Shown: positions 1-9,300 of the stretch, one piece after another | Numbering within the stretch: position 1 is the first letter of the stretch | Layout: each line of letters opens with the position of its first letter | Assembly: GCA_964572685.1 (NCBI GenBank) | Contig: CAZNFJ010000034.1 | Location: forward strand, 1 to 20,158 | Direction: 5' to 3' | Length of the DNA: 20,158 nucleotides | Source: UBA2653 sp964572685 | GTDB lineage: Bacteria; Pseudomonadota; Gammaproteobacteria; Legionellales; Legionellaceae | Made by a program: the position numbers and the translations under genes | Notes under the pieces: model-generated | Database searches by the model: none | The model's input: only the letters and a program-made list of their open reading frames with translations | Told to the model about the DNA's origin: nothing

Positions 1-21
1 ATTATGCACAGAAAGTATTAA

Positions 22-345
22 ATGGTATTTTTTGAGCACTCATGCGGTTGCCCTGCTGTGAAAGAAGAATTTGCATCAACGCCTGATTTTTCAGATATTA
101 GTCTGGAGTCTATGTTTCTAGCCGATAATGTTAGTGCATTTGATGATGCGATTGATGCAACAATTCAGTTTAATGATGTCATTATTACAAGACAGATATT
201 GCATGAGGAATTAAAATTCTTGTTGAATTCAAAATTAGACATGGGACTGCTTTTAAAAAATGGCTTAAAACGAATTTATTCAACCTATGAGGAATCAGAA
301 AAAGAAAATACTATGCCTTCAAATAAACGCTTCCGTAAAATATAG
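22..345 (+). CDS. Hypothetical protein, 107 aa, function unknown
   Basis: I do not recognise this protein. It is soluble, with no signal peptide or membrane segment. The N-terminal half is acidic; the C-terminus ends in a short basic stretch (KRFRKI). Two cysteines flank a glycine near the N-terminus (SCGCP). An in-frame TAA lies directly before the ATG, so this is the first possible start in the frame; AGAAAG six bases upstream is a weak ribosome binding site. Bases 1-21 are open in the same frame up to that TAA and could be the tail of another gene outside the window. Codon use looks like that of its neighbours. It could be a real small gene of a lineage-specific family, but nothing in the sequence assigns a role. 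Confidence 0.55.
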   Translation: MVFFEHSCGCPAVKEEFASTPDFSDISLESMFLADNVSAFDDAIDATIQFNDVIITRQILHEELKFLLNSKLDMGLLLKNGLKRIYSTYEESEKENTMPSNKRFRKI

Positions 346-380
346 TTAGTCGATTTTGCTATTTACCATCCTTTAAGAAT

Positions 381-409
381 TTGTCATAGTAAATGATTTT
401 TTTTAAATA
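381..409 (+). promoter_or_regulatory. Candidate sigma-70 promoter before the cyclase gene
   Basis: TTGTCA (381-386, 5 of 6 consensus) is followed after 17 bases by the weaker TAAATA (404-409). The predicted transcription start would be only a few bases before the ATG at 422, so the message would be nearly leaderless. The -10 match is poor, so the call is weak. Confidence 0.3.
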
Positions 410-421
410 TGGATATTTTTG

Positions 422-1192
422 ATGATACGGATAGGATGTATTTTACTGTTTTTTTATTGTTTAAAAGGATTGGCTAATGTCGTTGATTTGACCCATGCGT
501 TTGATGAAAAAACCATTTATTGGCCTACAGAAAAAGGTTTTCAAAAAAAAGTTGTTTTTAAAGGGACGACATCCGGTGGATATTTTTATAGTGCCTATAA
601 ATTTTGTATGCCTGAACATGGTGGTACACATATGGATGCACCGGTTCATTTTTCTAGAAATGGCCTTTCTGTTTCACAAATTCCCGCAAAAGAACTCATT
701 GGCCATGCGTTGGTTATCGATTTATCAAAAAAAATTAATTGTAAAGCTGATTATCGAATTTCAGTATTTGATATTCAGCAGTTTGAAAAAAAATATCGAG
801 TAATACGTTCGGGTGATCTGGTGTTTTTTTACACTGGCTGGAGTCGTTTCTGGAAAAATAAAAAAATGTACATGGGTTCAGCGCAATTCGGTGATGTGAA
901 ACATCTTCATTTCCCTGGTATTTCTAAAGAAGCAGCACGGTATTTGGTGCAAAAAAAAGTGCGTGCTGTAGGTATTGATACAGCAAGTCTGGATGAGGGG
1001 CAATCTTTAGATTTTCAAGCGCATCGAATTCTTTTAGGAGCTAATGTTTATGGGGTGGAAAATCTACGCAATTTAGATAAATTGCCTGCAATGGGTGCGT
1101 TAGTGATTGCGGCGCCTTTAAAAATCAAAGGGGGAAGTGGTGCGCCTGTACGAGTATTGGCTATTTTCGGTGAAAGCTTGTCGATGATATAA
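422..1192 (+). CDS. Exported cyclase-family protein (kynurenine formamidase-like metal hydrolase)
   Basis: This is a member of the cyclase/kynurenine formamidase family, whose members hydrolyse amide or ester bonds with active-site metals. The hallmark HGGTHMDAPVHF is at about residues 66-77; its His and Asp residues are metal ligands in the family. Also typical are HFPGIS (about 163-168), GIDTASLDEG (about 184-193) and an AHR...GVENL segment with a conserved Glu near 213. Its 256 aa is slightly longer than usual because of a hydrophobic N-terminus (MIRIGCILLFFYCLKGLA) that looks like a signal peptide; most family members are cytoplasmic. I chose ATG 422 over the TTG one codon earlier; GGAT 411-414 is a weak ribosome binding site. 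The gene ends 44 bp before poxB. The substrate cannot be read from sequence, and no tryptophan-degradation genes are nearby. Confidence 0.88.
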   Translation: MIRIGCILLFFYCLKGLANVVDLTHAFDEKTIYWPTEKGFQKKVVFKGTTSGGYFYSAYKFCMPEHGGTHMDAPVHFSRNGLSVSQIPAKELIGHALVIDLSKKINCKADYRISVFDIQQFEKKYRVIRSGDLVFFYTGWSRFWKNKKMYMGSAQFGDVKHLHFPGISKEAARYLVQKKVRAVGIDTASLDEGQSLDFQAHRILLGANVYGVENLRNLDKLPAMGALVIAAPLKIKGGSGAPVRVLAIFGESLSMI

Positions 1193-1206
1193 AAGCTATA
1201 TATCAT
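1178..1206 (+). promoter_or_regulatory. Promoter of the poxB operon, overlapping an inverted repeat
   Basis: TTGTCG (1178-1183), 17 bases, then TATCAT (1201-1206, 5 of 6 consensus). The -35 lies inside the end of the cyclase gene. ATGATATA (1184-1191) and TATATCAT (1199-1206) form a perfect 8-bp inverted repeat over the spacer and -10 box. It could be an operator or a weak hairpin ending the cyclase transcript. AAGGA at 1226-1230, six bases before the ATG, serves poxB. Confidence 0.45.
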
Positions 1207-1236
1207 AACTAATATGATTTTTTCTAAGGACAGAGG

Positions 1237-2958
1237 ATGACAAAAACAGTTGCGGATGTGTTGGTTGAAAGCTTGGCAGGCTTGGGTGTTGATAGAATTT
1301 ATGGTGTTGTTGGTGATTCTTTGAATGCTATTACTCATTCGATTCAAAAACAAGGACGCATTCAATGGATTCATACGCGTCATGAAGAATCAGCCGCCTT
1401 TGCTGCCGCTGCTGAAGCCCAACTGACAGGAAATCTAGCAGTTTGTGCCGGTAGCTGCGGCCCTGGAAATTTACATTTGATCAATGGATTATATGATGGT
1501 ATGCGAAGTCGGGCTCCAGTTTTGGCGATTGCAGCACAAATCCCTTCTCCAGAAATTGGTAGTGATTATTTTCAAGAAACCCATCCTGAAATTTTATTTA
1601 AAGAGTGCAGCGTCTTTTGTGAGCTGGTATCCAGTCCTGTGCAAATGCCGAGATTGCTTGGTCTTGCAATTCAGGCAGCTATAACGCATCAAGGCGTCGC
1701 TGTTTTAGTCATTCCTGGTGATATTGCTTTGGCAAGTGCAGTTTATTCAGAACCGGTTACTTGGCCAAGAACACCTAAACCTCGTGTGATTCCTTCTTTA
1801 AATGAATTACAGCGTATGGCTCAATTATTAGAAAATGGAAAGGTGACTTTACTTTGTGGTCATGGTTGTGCTGAGGCTCGTGATGAACTTATGCAGTTAT
1901 GTGATACGCTTAAATCACCCATGGTGCATGCTTTACGTGGTAAGGAGTATTTAGAGTATGATAATCCTTATGATGTGGGAATGACTGGCTTTATTGGTTT
2001 TTCATCAGGATATTATGCTATTGAGGATTGTGACACATTATTGATGCTAGGTACCAACTTTCCTTATCGACAATTTTATCCTAAAAAGGCTCAGGTGATT
2101 CAGGTGGATATCAGAGGGGAGGCGATAGGGCGTCGTTGTCCAGTCGAATTGGGTGTGGTTGGCGATGTTAAAGAAACCATTCGTGCTTTGTTGCCCTTAT
2201 TAAAGAAAAGAACGGATAGTCAATTTCTGGATAAGGCTGTTTCGCATTATCAAAAAGCACGCATGGAACTGGACATACTGGCTAAGCCTGGTGTGAAAAA
2301 AGAGTTTATTCATCCACAGTATTTGGCAAAATGCGTCAGTGATTGTGCCAAAGAGGATACAATATTTTCATGTGATGTTGGAACCGCAACAGTTTGGACC
2401 GCACGTTATGTCAAAATGAATGGTAAAAGACGACTCTTGGGCTCTTTTAATCATGGTTCTATGGCCAATGCGTTATCTCAAGCTATCGGTGCTCAAGCAA
2501 CATTTCCCAACCGACAAGTGGTAGCCCTGTGTGGTGATGGGGGATTTAGTATGCTCATGGGCGATTTTATCACCTTGGCGCAGTTGAACCTTCCAGTGAA
2601 AGTGATTGTTTTTAACAATGGTGCTTTGGATTTTGTGGAGCTAGAAATGAAATCAGCTGGATTTATGACGTTTGGGACTGATTTGAAAAATCCCAATTTT
2701 GCTGATATGTCCAATGCAATGGGTATTCATGCCAAACGCGTGGAAGATGCTTCAGCGTTGGAAAGTGCTTTACAAAATGTATTATCACATCCGGGGCCTG
2801 CGTTGTTGGATGTGGTCACCAATCGTCTGGAATTGGCGATGCCACCTGCCATTCAAATTGAACAAGCAAAAGGTTTTAGCCTTTATGTCATGAAAGCTCT
2901 ATTGGATGGCCGTGGCAAGGAAGTGCTTGATATGGCTACAACCAATTTGTGGCGATAA
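1237..2958 (+). CDS. poxB: Pyruvate dehydrogenase (quinone) / pyruvate oxidase
   Basis: PoxB converts pyruvate to acetate and CO2 and passes electrons through FAD to ubiquinone at the inner membrane. The 573 residues align end to end with E. coli PoxB as I recall it. Shared landmarks are the catalytic Glu in RHEESAAFAA (Glu50), AGSCGPGNLHLINGL (71-85), HALRGKEYLEYDNPYDVGMTG (231-251), LLGSFNHGSMANA (400-412), and the ThDP motif from GDGG (433-436) to NN (460-461). The C-terminal EQAKGFSLY and final helix correspond to the lipid-activated membrane-binding tail of E. coli PoxB, so peripheral membrane activation is probably kept. One local difference is ALDFVELEM after the NN, where E. coli has VLGFVAMEM. 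The start has a good ribosome binding site (AAGGA). It is the first gene of a compact run with glpK, an acyltransferase and a symporter. Confidence 0.97.
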   Translation: MTKTVADVLVESLAGLGVDRIYGVVGDSLNAITHSIQKQGRIQWIHTRHEESAAFAAAAEAQLTGNLAVCAGSCGPGNLHLINGLYDGMRSRAPVLAIAAQIPSPEIGSDYFQETHPEILFKECSVFCELVSSPVQMPRLLGLAIQAAITHQGVAVLVIPGDIALASAVYSEPVTWPRTPKPRVIPSLNELQRMAQLLENGKVTLLCGHGCAEARDELMQLCDTLKSPMVHALRGKEYLEYDNPYDVGMTGFIGFSSGYYAIEDCDTLLMLGTNFPYRQFYPKKAQVIQVDIRGEAIGRRCPVELGVVGDVKETIRALLPLLKKRTDSQFLDKAVSHYQKARMELDILAKPGVKKEFIHPQYLAKCVSDCAKEDTIFSCDVGTATVWTARYVKMNGKRRLLGSFNHGSMANALSQAIGAQATFPNRQVVALCGDGGFSMLMGDFITLAQLNLPVKVIVFNNGALDFVELEMKSAGFMTFGTDLKNPNFADMSNAMGIHAKRVEDASALESALQNVLSHPGPALLDVVTNRLELAMPPAIQIEQAKGFSLYVMKALLDGRGKEVLDMATTNLWR

Positions 2959-2961
2959 AAG

Positions 2962-4398
2962 ATGGCGTATATTTTAGTTATTGATGAAGGCACCAGTCAT
3001 ACTCGTGCAATATTATTTAATATCCAGGGGGAGATTGAGCGTATTGCTGATGAAGCTTTAACGCAATATTATCCCCATCCGGGATGGGTTGAGCATTGTC
3101 CTGAAGAAATTTGGAAAAAAACGTTAATGGTGATTCGGCGGGTATGTGAAGGTGTTGATATCGCCGATATTGTAAGTTGTGGTATCACCAATCAACGAGA
3201 AACCACTGTCTTATGGGATAAGCAAACCGGTCGTTGCATCGGTCGAGCGATTGTTTGGCAAGATAGAAGAACTCAAGCGATGTGTGATGGTATTAAAGAC
3301 CTTGAAGGGGAAGTTTATCAACGTACGGGTTTAAAAGTAGATCCTTATTTCTCGGCTTCAAAGTTGGCTTGGATGATTGAACATTATCAATTACGCGATT
3401 TTACGCATTTGGCATTTGGCACCATCGATAGCTTTTTATTATGGCGATTGACAGAAGGTCTGGTGCATGCCACCGATATTACCAACGCTTCTCGAACACT
3501 GTTGATGAACATTCATACTCAATCCTGGGATGAAGAGCTTTTAAAATTATTTTCGATTCCAAAAGAAATATTACCTGACATTCTTGATTGTGATGCTTAT
3601 TTTGGTGATTTGTCGTCTTCCATATTAGGGCGTCATATTCCCATTCGAGGTGTTATCGGTGATCAGCAAGCTTCATTGGTTGGTGTTGGTGCCTTAGTGT
3701 CTGGCATGGCTAAAGTTACTTATGGCACAGGTGGATTTTTAATGAGTAATACCGGCCAATCGGCGCACCTTGCAGATCAAGGTTTATTGACCACCATAGC
3801 TTATCGACTTCAGGGTCAGACGCATTACGCACTTGAAGGCAATATTTATGATGCAGGCTCTAGTTTAAATTGGATGAAAAATCAGCTGAATTGGATAACA
3901 AATTTTGATGATATTGAGCCTCTTGTTCGAAGTGTTGATTGTAGCGATGATGTGTATTTTATCCCAAGTTTCTCAGGACTGGGAGCTCCTTATTGGTTAA
4001 CGGAGTGTGGTGCATCATTTGTCGGTATTAGTCGTTCGACCACGAAGGCTCATTTGGTGCGAGCTGTTTTGGAATCTATTGCGTTTCAAACGCGTGATAT
4101 TTTGAATGTCATGGCCTTTGATGGGCTGCAAAGTTTAAGTGTTGATGGCGGCATGGTCCATAATCAATGGTTTGTGAATTATCTTGCCCATTTAATTCAA
4201 ATTGATATTGATATTCCGCATACTTTTGAAAATACCGCTAAAGGAGTTGCATGGATTGCAGGAACTGCATGTGGTCATGTTGGAGACATTACTGAGTGGC
4301 AACAACATCATAAATTGCATTGTCCGAAAGTTGATGACAGAATTCAAAGATCATATCTTGGGTGGTTGGATGTTTTAAATAAAGCGAGGAAGTTATAA
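2962..4398 (+). CDS. glpK: Glycerol kinase (FGGY family)
   Basis: GlpK phosphorylates glycerol to sn-glycerol 3-phosphate with ATP in the cytoplasm. The 478 residues match the family throughout. They include the N-terminal phosphate loop DEGTSHTRA (8-16; E. coli has DQGTTSSRA), ITNQRETT (75-82) and DPYFS (127-131), which line the glycerol site, the catalytic GDQQ (233-236), YGTGGF (254-259), ALEGNIYDAGSSLNWM (290-305), GLGAPYW (339-345) and VDGGMVHNQW (394-403). It is about 20 residues shorter than the E. coli enzyme, mostly at the C-terminus. The start is 3 bp after the poxB stop and the stop overlaps the next start by one base, so translation is probably coupled. No glpF or glpD is in the window. 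The Gln-to-Glu change in the first loop is worth noting, but the other substrate residues favour glycerol over another FGGY sugar. Confidence 0.94.
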   Translation: MAYILVIDEGTSHTRAILFNIQGEIERIADEALTQYYPHPGWVEHCPEEIWKKTLMVIRRVCEGVDIADIVSCGITNQRETTVLWDKQTGRCIGRAIVWQDRRTQAMCDGIKDLEGEVYQRTGLKVDPYFSASKLAWMIEHYQLRDFTHLAFGTIDSFLLWRLTEGLVHATDITNASRTLLMNIHTQSWDEELLKLFSIPKEILPDILDCDAYFGDLSSSILGRHIPIRGVIGDQQASLVGVGALVSGMAKVTYGTGGFLMSNTGQSAHLADQGLLTTIAYRLQGQTHYALEGNIYDAGSSLNWMKNQLNWITNFDDIEPLVRSVDCSDDVYFIPSFSGLGAPYWLTECGASFVGISRSTTKAHLVRAVLESIAFQTRDILNVMAFDGLQSLSVDGGMVHNQWFVNYLAHLIQIDIDIPHTFENTAKGVAWIAGTACGHVGDITEWQQHHKLHCPKVDDRIQRSYLGWLDVLNKARKL

Positions 4399-5144
4399 TG
4401 GCTAAAAAAAGAGGGAAACGCATCCCTATTTCTTTTGCAAGACGTTGTATGATGGATTTGATGTATTTTAGTCAAAAAATGTCTTGTCACCGCGTGAGTG
4501 CTGAGTATCAGTTGGATTTATCAGCATTTAATAGTCATGATATTCAAATCAGTTGGTTTGCCATTTTCATCAAAGCATTTGCGCAAGTGAGTTCAAAATA
4601 TCCAGAGCTCAGACAAACAGTGTTTTCTTTCCCTTGGACTTATCTATACCAATATCAACGATCGGTGGCTATGCTTGCCATTGAACGAGAAGTGAATGGT
4701 GAAAATATGGTCATGTATCTAAAAATTGATAGCCCCGAAAAGCAGTCTCTCAAAGCTATTCATCAACAGATACAAGAATCAAAAACCATGCCGATTGAAA
4801 AAAATTTGAGTTTTCGTCGTTTCATAAAATTTAATCGTTTTTCATTTTTAATACGACGTTTTTATTGGTGGATGGGTTATCATTTGCCTTATTTTCGTTT
4901 GCATTATTTTGGTACATATGGCGTGACAGGTGCGGGTCGTGGACTTCGTTCCCTTTCAATTCAATCCCCTCTGGGGGTTAATTTTGTGTTTGATAAATAC
5001 ACGGGGCTTTTTCGATTCTTTTGGGACCATCGTCTATTTGATGGTGTGATTGTGACGAAGATGTTAAATGATTTGCAAGAGACTTTGAATGGTTCTATCC
5101 TCAGTGAAATCAAAGAATTGAGGAGTGAATGTGTCGCTGATTAA
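4398..5144 (+). CDS. Stand-alone 2-oxoacid dehydrogenase E2-type acyltransferase domain protein
   Basis: This 248-residue protein resembles the catalytic domain of dihydrolipoamide acyltransferases (the chloramphenicol acetyltransferase fold). The clearest sign is FWDHRLFDGV near the C-terminus, matching the family's catalytic DHRxxDG motif, with His211 and Asp215 as the expected catalytic pair. RGKRIPISFARRCMMD near the N-terminus resembles the opening of such domains. There is no lipoyl domain, E1/E3-binding domain or linker, so it is not a normal E2 of pyruvate or 2-oxoglutarate dehydrogenase. It may use a different acyl carrier such as acyl-CoA. The ATG overlaps the glpK stop (TAATG) and has GAGGA seven bases upstream. 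It overlaps the next gene by 14 bp. Its acceptor is unknown. Confidence 0.8.
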   Translation: MAKKRGKRIPISFARRCMMDLMYFSQKMSCHRVSAEYQLDLSAFNSHDIQISWFAIFIKAFAQVSSKYPELRQTVFSFPWTYLYQYQRSVAMLAIEREVNGENMVMYLKIDSPEKQSLKAIHQQIQESKTMPIEKNLSFRRFIKFNRFSFLIRRFYWWMGYHLPYFRLHYFGTYGVTGAGRGLRSLSIQSPLGVNFVFDKYTGLFRFFWDHRLFDGVIVTKMLNDLQETLNGSILSEIKELRSECVAD

Positions 5145-6318
5145 GCATTATTATTTTTCAATATTATTGATGATAAGTCTTTTATTAGGCGGACTGTTTG
5201 GGTGGCTTTATCCAAGCGAAAGTCATGTTATCAAGCCCATGGGTGATTTATTACTGAATTTGATTTTAACAGTCATGGTGCCTTTAATATTTTTTAGTTT
5301 ATCAGGGGCAATGCTGACTTTAAAGCAGCATCATCAAACAGGACGTCTTGTTAAAAAAACCCTTTTGGTATTTCTAGGCATGGGAATGGTAGCAGCCATA
5401 TTTAGCTTATTTCTTTTGAAATGGTTTCCTTTGGTTATATCTCCTTTAGCAAGTGCTCAATCTCCTGATATCGCTTCACGTTCTATTTTGGAAAATTTGG
5501 TTGCCATGTTATCGGTTGAGAAATTTAGTGATTTGTTTTCTCATCAACATATTTTGGCATTGATGCTTTTTGCGATGTTAGTTGGGGTGGCCAGTCCAAA
5601 GAAAATATTGGATTTTTTAAAAACCGGCGAATCGCTTTGTATGAAAGTATTTTCATATGTGATGTATTACGCACCAATCGGTTTTTTTGCATATTTTGCA
5701 AATATGGTAGCTGATTTAGGTCCTAAAATATTATCGCAATATGCCGGTATTGCTGGATTATATTATAGTTTTGTATTGCTCTATTTCTGTGGTTTTTATA
5801 GTTTACTAGCTTATTGGGTGGGTGGAATAGCTGTTTTTTGGAAAAATATTTGGTTGCCGGCTTCTACGGCACTTGCGACTTGTAGTAGTTTGGCATCTAT
5901 TCCTGCCAATTTAGAGGCTTCAAAACGCATGGGGGTTGCACCGGAAGTTTATGAAACCAGTATTCCTTTGGGTACTTTATTGCATAAAGAAGGGTCAATT
6001 ATTGGAGGAATGTTTAAAATTGCTTTTTTAATGGCTGCTTTTCATATGAGTTTTTCAGGATTGATGGTATGTGTGTTGGCCGTTGGTGTGTCTTTATTGG
6101 TGGGAACTGTCATGGGCGCGATTCCTGGTGGAGGGATGCTTGGTGAGATGCTTATTTTAGCCACTTATGGATTTCCCAGTGAGGCATTGGTATCGATTGT
6201 GGCCATTAGTATTATCATTGACCCCTTGGCCACAATGCTTAATGCCACTGGCAACACCATTGCCGCTCTTGTCATAGATAGACGCATGAAAAAAACAAGC
6301 AGTGTTCAAGTAGATTAG
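5131..6318 (+). CDS. Divergent dicarboxylate/amino acid:cation symporter (DAACS family)
   Basis: This is an inner-membrane secondary transporter of the GltP/DctA family with about eight hydrophobic segments and the two re-entrant hairpins. Family landmarks are the serine-rich hairpin 1 (TCSSLASIP, about 250-258), SIPLGT (about 277-282), hairpin 2 (AIPGGGMLGE, about 330-339) and the last-helix motif IIDPLATMLNATGN (about 362-375). Key residues differ. The position of the substrate-binding Arg of glutamate/aspartate carriers (R397 in GltPh, in DxxRT) is Ala367; the NMDGT sodium motif is HKEGS (about 285-289); the Asp of GD after NVT is Asn. The fold is clear, but classical glutamate or dicarboxylate transport is doubtful. 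I chose GTG 5131 because AGGAG lies five bases upstream; GTG 5125 is also open. It is the last gene of the poxB run and converges on the helicase-ankyrin gene with 16 bp between them. Confidence 0.87.
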   Translation: MSLIKHYYFSILLMISLLLGGLFGWLYPSESHVIKPMGDLLLNLILTVMVPLIFFSLSGAMLTLKQHHQTGRLVKKTLLVFLGMGMVAAIFSLFLLKWFPLVISPLASAQSPDIASRSILENLVAMLSVEKFSDLFSHQHILALMLFAMLVGVASPKKILDFLKTGESLCMKVFSYVMYYAPIGFFAYFANMVADLGPKILSQYAGIAGLYYSFVLLYFCGFYSLLAYWVGGIAVFWKNIWLPASTALATCSSLASIPANLEASKRMGVAPEVYETSIPLGTLLHKEGSIIGGMFKIAFLMAAFHMSFSGLMVCVLAVGVSLLVGTVMGAIPGGGMLGEMLILATYGFPSEALVSIVAISIIIDPLATMLNATGNTIAALVIDRRMKKTSSVQVD

Positions 6319-6334
6319 AAATCTTAACTTGACC

Positions 6335-9300
6335 TTAAAACTTAAATTGTCTTGATATTGTCTCGTCATTTGTTGATGGTTCAGGTGGCTGGAATTGCGC
6401 CAATGCATTTTGAACATTTGAATGACCCATAATAAAAGCAATTTCGATGGGTTTAATTTCAATTATCGTTTCACCTGGAAAGTTTTCCTTATAATGATGG
6501 ATATGAGCATTCATCCTTTCAGCCAAGCCTGGATTTCCCGGTTCTTTATTTCTAACAAATTCCTCGAGAGCATCCTGAGTACTTTTTAGAGGTAGAGAGA
6601 TATCTATTTTTTCATGTAGAAGTAGTTGTTCGACGATTTGAAGGTTGTTATTTTGTGCCGCAATAAAAAGAGGGGTTGCTCCATTTGGGAGGGGTTGATT
6701 GGGATCGATTCCTTCTATTTTCAGTAATTCTTGAACGATCTCCGGAAAATCTTTCTCTGCTGCGACAAAAAGAGGGGTTGACCCATTTTTCTTGGACAGA
6801 TTAGATTTGATGTTTGGTGCATTTAATAATGTTTGTACGACATCTAGATGACCCATTTGTGCTGAGATAAAAAGTGGGGTTTCGCCGTTCATTATGGTTT
6901 TATTTGGATCAATGCCATTTACTTTTAGTAATTCTTGAACAATATTCTGACGACCGTTTTTTGCCGCGATATGAAGTGGGGTTAGTCCATTCGGAGTGGT
7001 TGGATTGGGGTTGATGTTTGCTGCATTTAATAATGTTTGTACGACCTCCAAATGACCAATTTCTACAGCGACATGAAGAGGGGTTACGCCATTAGGAGTA
7101 GCTTGGTTGGGGTTGATGTTTGGTGCTTTTAGTAATGCTTCAATCACTGCTCGATGACCGTTTTTTACTGCAATATGAAGAGGGGTTTCGCCAATAGAGA
7201 TGGACTGATTGGGGTCAATTCCTTCTTTTTTCAGTAATTCTTGTACGATATCCAGATAACCTTTATATGTTGCGATATAAAGTGGGGTTAGCCCTCCCTT
7301 CATTGGTTGATTGGGTTTAATTTCTTCTTTGGCTAGTAATGCCTGCGCTATTTTCAAACAACCCAGATTTACCGCGATATGAAGTTCGGTTTCGCCAATC
7401 AACGTGGTTTGATTGGTATCTGCTTCCAGTGCTAAGAATAATGCATATTCTTCCTGTTTATTTTGAATGGCGCGTTTCAATGGTAAACCAGATTGCTGAA
7501 AAGCGTAACTTAGTTTCATTCCTTGTGATTTAAAATATTTTATGGAAGATAAATCATAGAATTGTTCTAAATAATAAAATAAGTTATTTCCAGATGAATC
7601 AAAAGCATCTAGATCAACCTCTGGTGAGTATAAAGCTTTTAATATGTCTATTTTTTGTTTGGTGGATGCAGCAAAAAGTAAAGGTGTTTGCCCAAGATGA
7701 TTTCTATGATTCAAGTTAACTAAATTTTTTATAAAATCACGCAATCGGGTTTTTTTATTTGAAATAGCTGATATTAGGCAATCAATTTTATTTTGATTAA
7801 AAATTTCTAAAAGATGCGGATGCTCGAAGGTATATTCTAGATATTGTATTTTCTCAGTTTGAAATAAATAATTTTCATAGAGGGATTGATTAGCCAAAAA
7901 GGGATTAGCCCCATATTTAATCAATATCTTGTAACAATCAAAGTGATCATGAGTAGCTGCTTGGAGAATAGCCGTTTTTCCATTTGCATTCACGGCATGA
8001 ATATCAATATTCAAGGCATGTTGAAATGCATATTCAATCAGATTGACCCGATTGTTTTTGACAAGATAATGTAAAGGGGTATTCCCCTTCATATCTTTAA
8101 AATTAAAATCTGCACTTTCTTGGATTAAAAGGGCGAATGCATTCAAGTCAATGGCTGGATGTTTAGAAATAATGATTATCGGTGGTCCTTCTGGAGTTAA
8201 TAGATTGACTGATACACCACTATTTAAACATAGTGCCATTATGTCGATTTCTTGCATTAAGGTTGCTACATGGAAAAGACCGTTATGTTGTTTTGGGTTT
8301 ATATTATTCTTAGGTGTTTGAATAAATTTTAATATTTTCTTCAAACTGGATTCCTCAGTGGGACATATGTTGCTTAAATCTTTGGCCAGTTTAATGATCA
8401 ATGAAAAAATATTTTTATTCATACTTAATTGATAAACAAAAGCTTTCAAATACTCTTCATCATCTATAAACATTTGTAACAGCGTTTTTTGAGGATAGGG
8501 CATATTGAGTAAACGTAAAAGTTCCTTACTCTTAACTTTAAAAAATAATTCCTCAATGGCTTTTTGATAATTTGTTTCTTTATAGAATGTTTCTAGTACC
8601 ACACTACAAGCAATGCCTGGTGATTTTAGTTGAATATTTATTTGTGGCGAACGGGTTTGTTGAGGGATGCTTGTTTGACTGGTTATTGATATTTGAGTTG
8701 TGGAAAGAGAACTATTTTTTTCTTTAAATTCATTAAACTCAATTTCACTATGATTTAATTTTTCAATGAAAATACGTTTAGCCTGCGTATCAAATCCTTT
8801 TTCAAGGAGGTAAATGACTTGCTCTAACCACATTTCAGATGGTTCTATTTTTTCTTTTTCAATATAAATTATTTGAATTGTTGCACAGGATTCATGGAGT
8901 TGGTTAATAAATGAATTTTTTTCGACTTGAGATGAGTCCACAATTATCAAACGATGTTGAGCGCGAGTTACTGCGGTGATGAGGGCATTAAAATCATTTA
9001 AAAATGTCGAATCAGCTTTATTAGATTTTGCACGATGGAGTGAAAATCTTTCATTTATGCTCGAATTTTTAAGTAAAGCATTAAGCTGCTTATTCATGTT
9101 TTCAAAAGGTTTCCAAAGAATGATCGTTTCAAACTCCAATCCTTTACACTCGCTTGGTGTAAAGACGATAGGATGTCTGAAATTACTTTGAGGGGTATTG
9201 CTGAAATTAATGATGGCCCAAGTTGATGGAAATGTTTGCGCTTGGAGATCACTTGCTTGTGGTGCTGTGGTTTTAAACCATTCATTACAGCCAAGTATAT

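Noticed and set aside
1048..1383. Open frame of 111 codons on the - strand across the cyclase/poxB junction
   Set aside because: It lies antisense to two clear genes and its translation shows no family features.
6581..7396. Regularly spaced similar blocks that might suggest a CRISPR or satellite array
   Set aside because: The 102-bp units are in frame in a long gene and encode ankyrin repeats; there are no identical short repeats with unique spacers.
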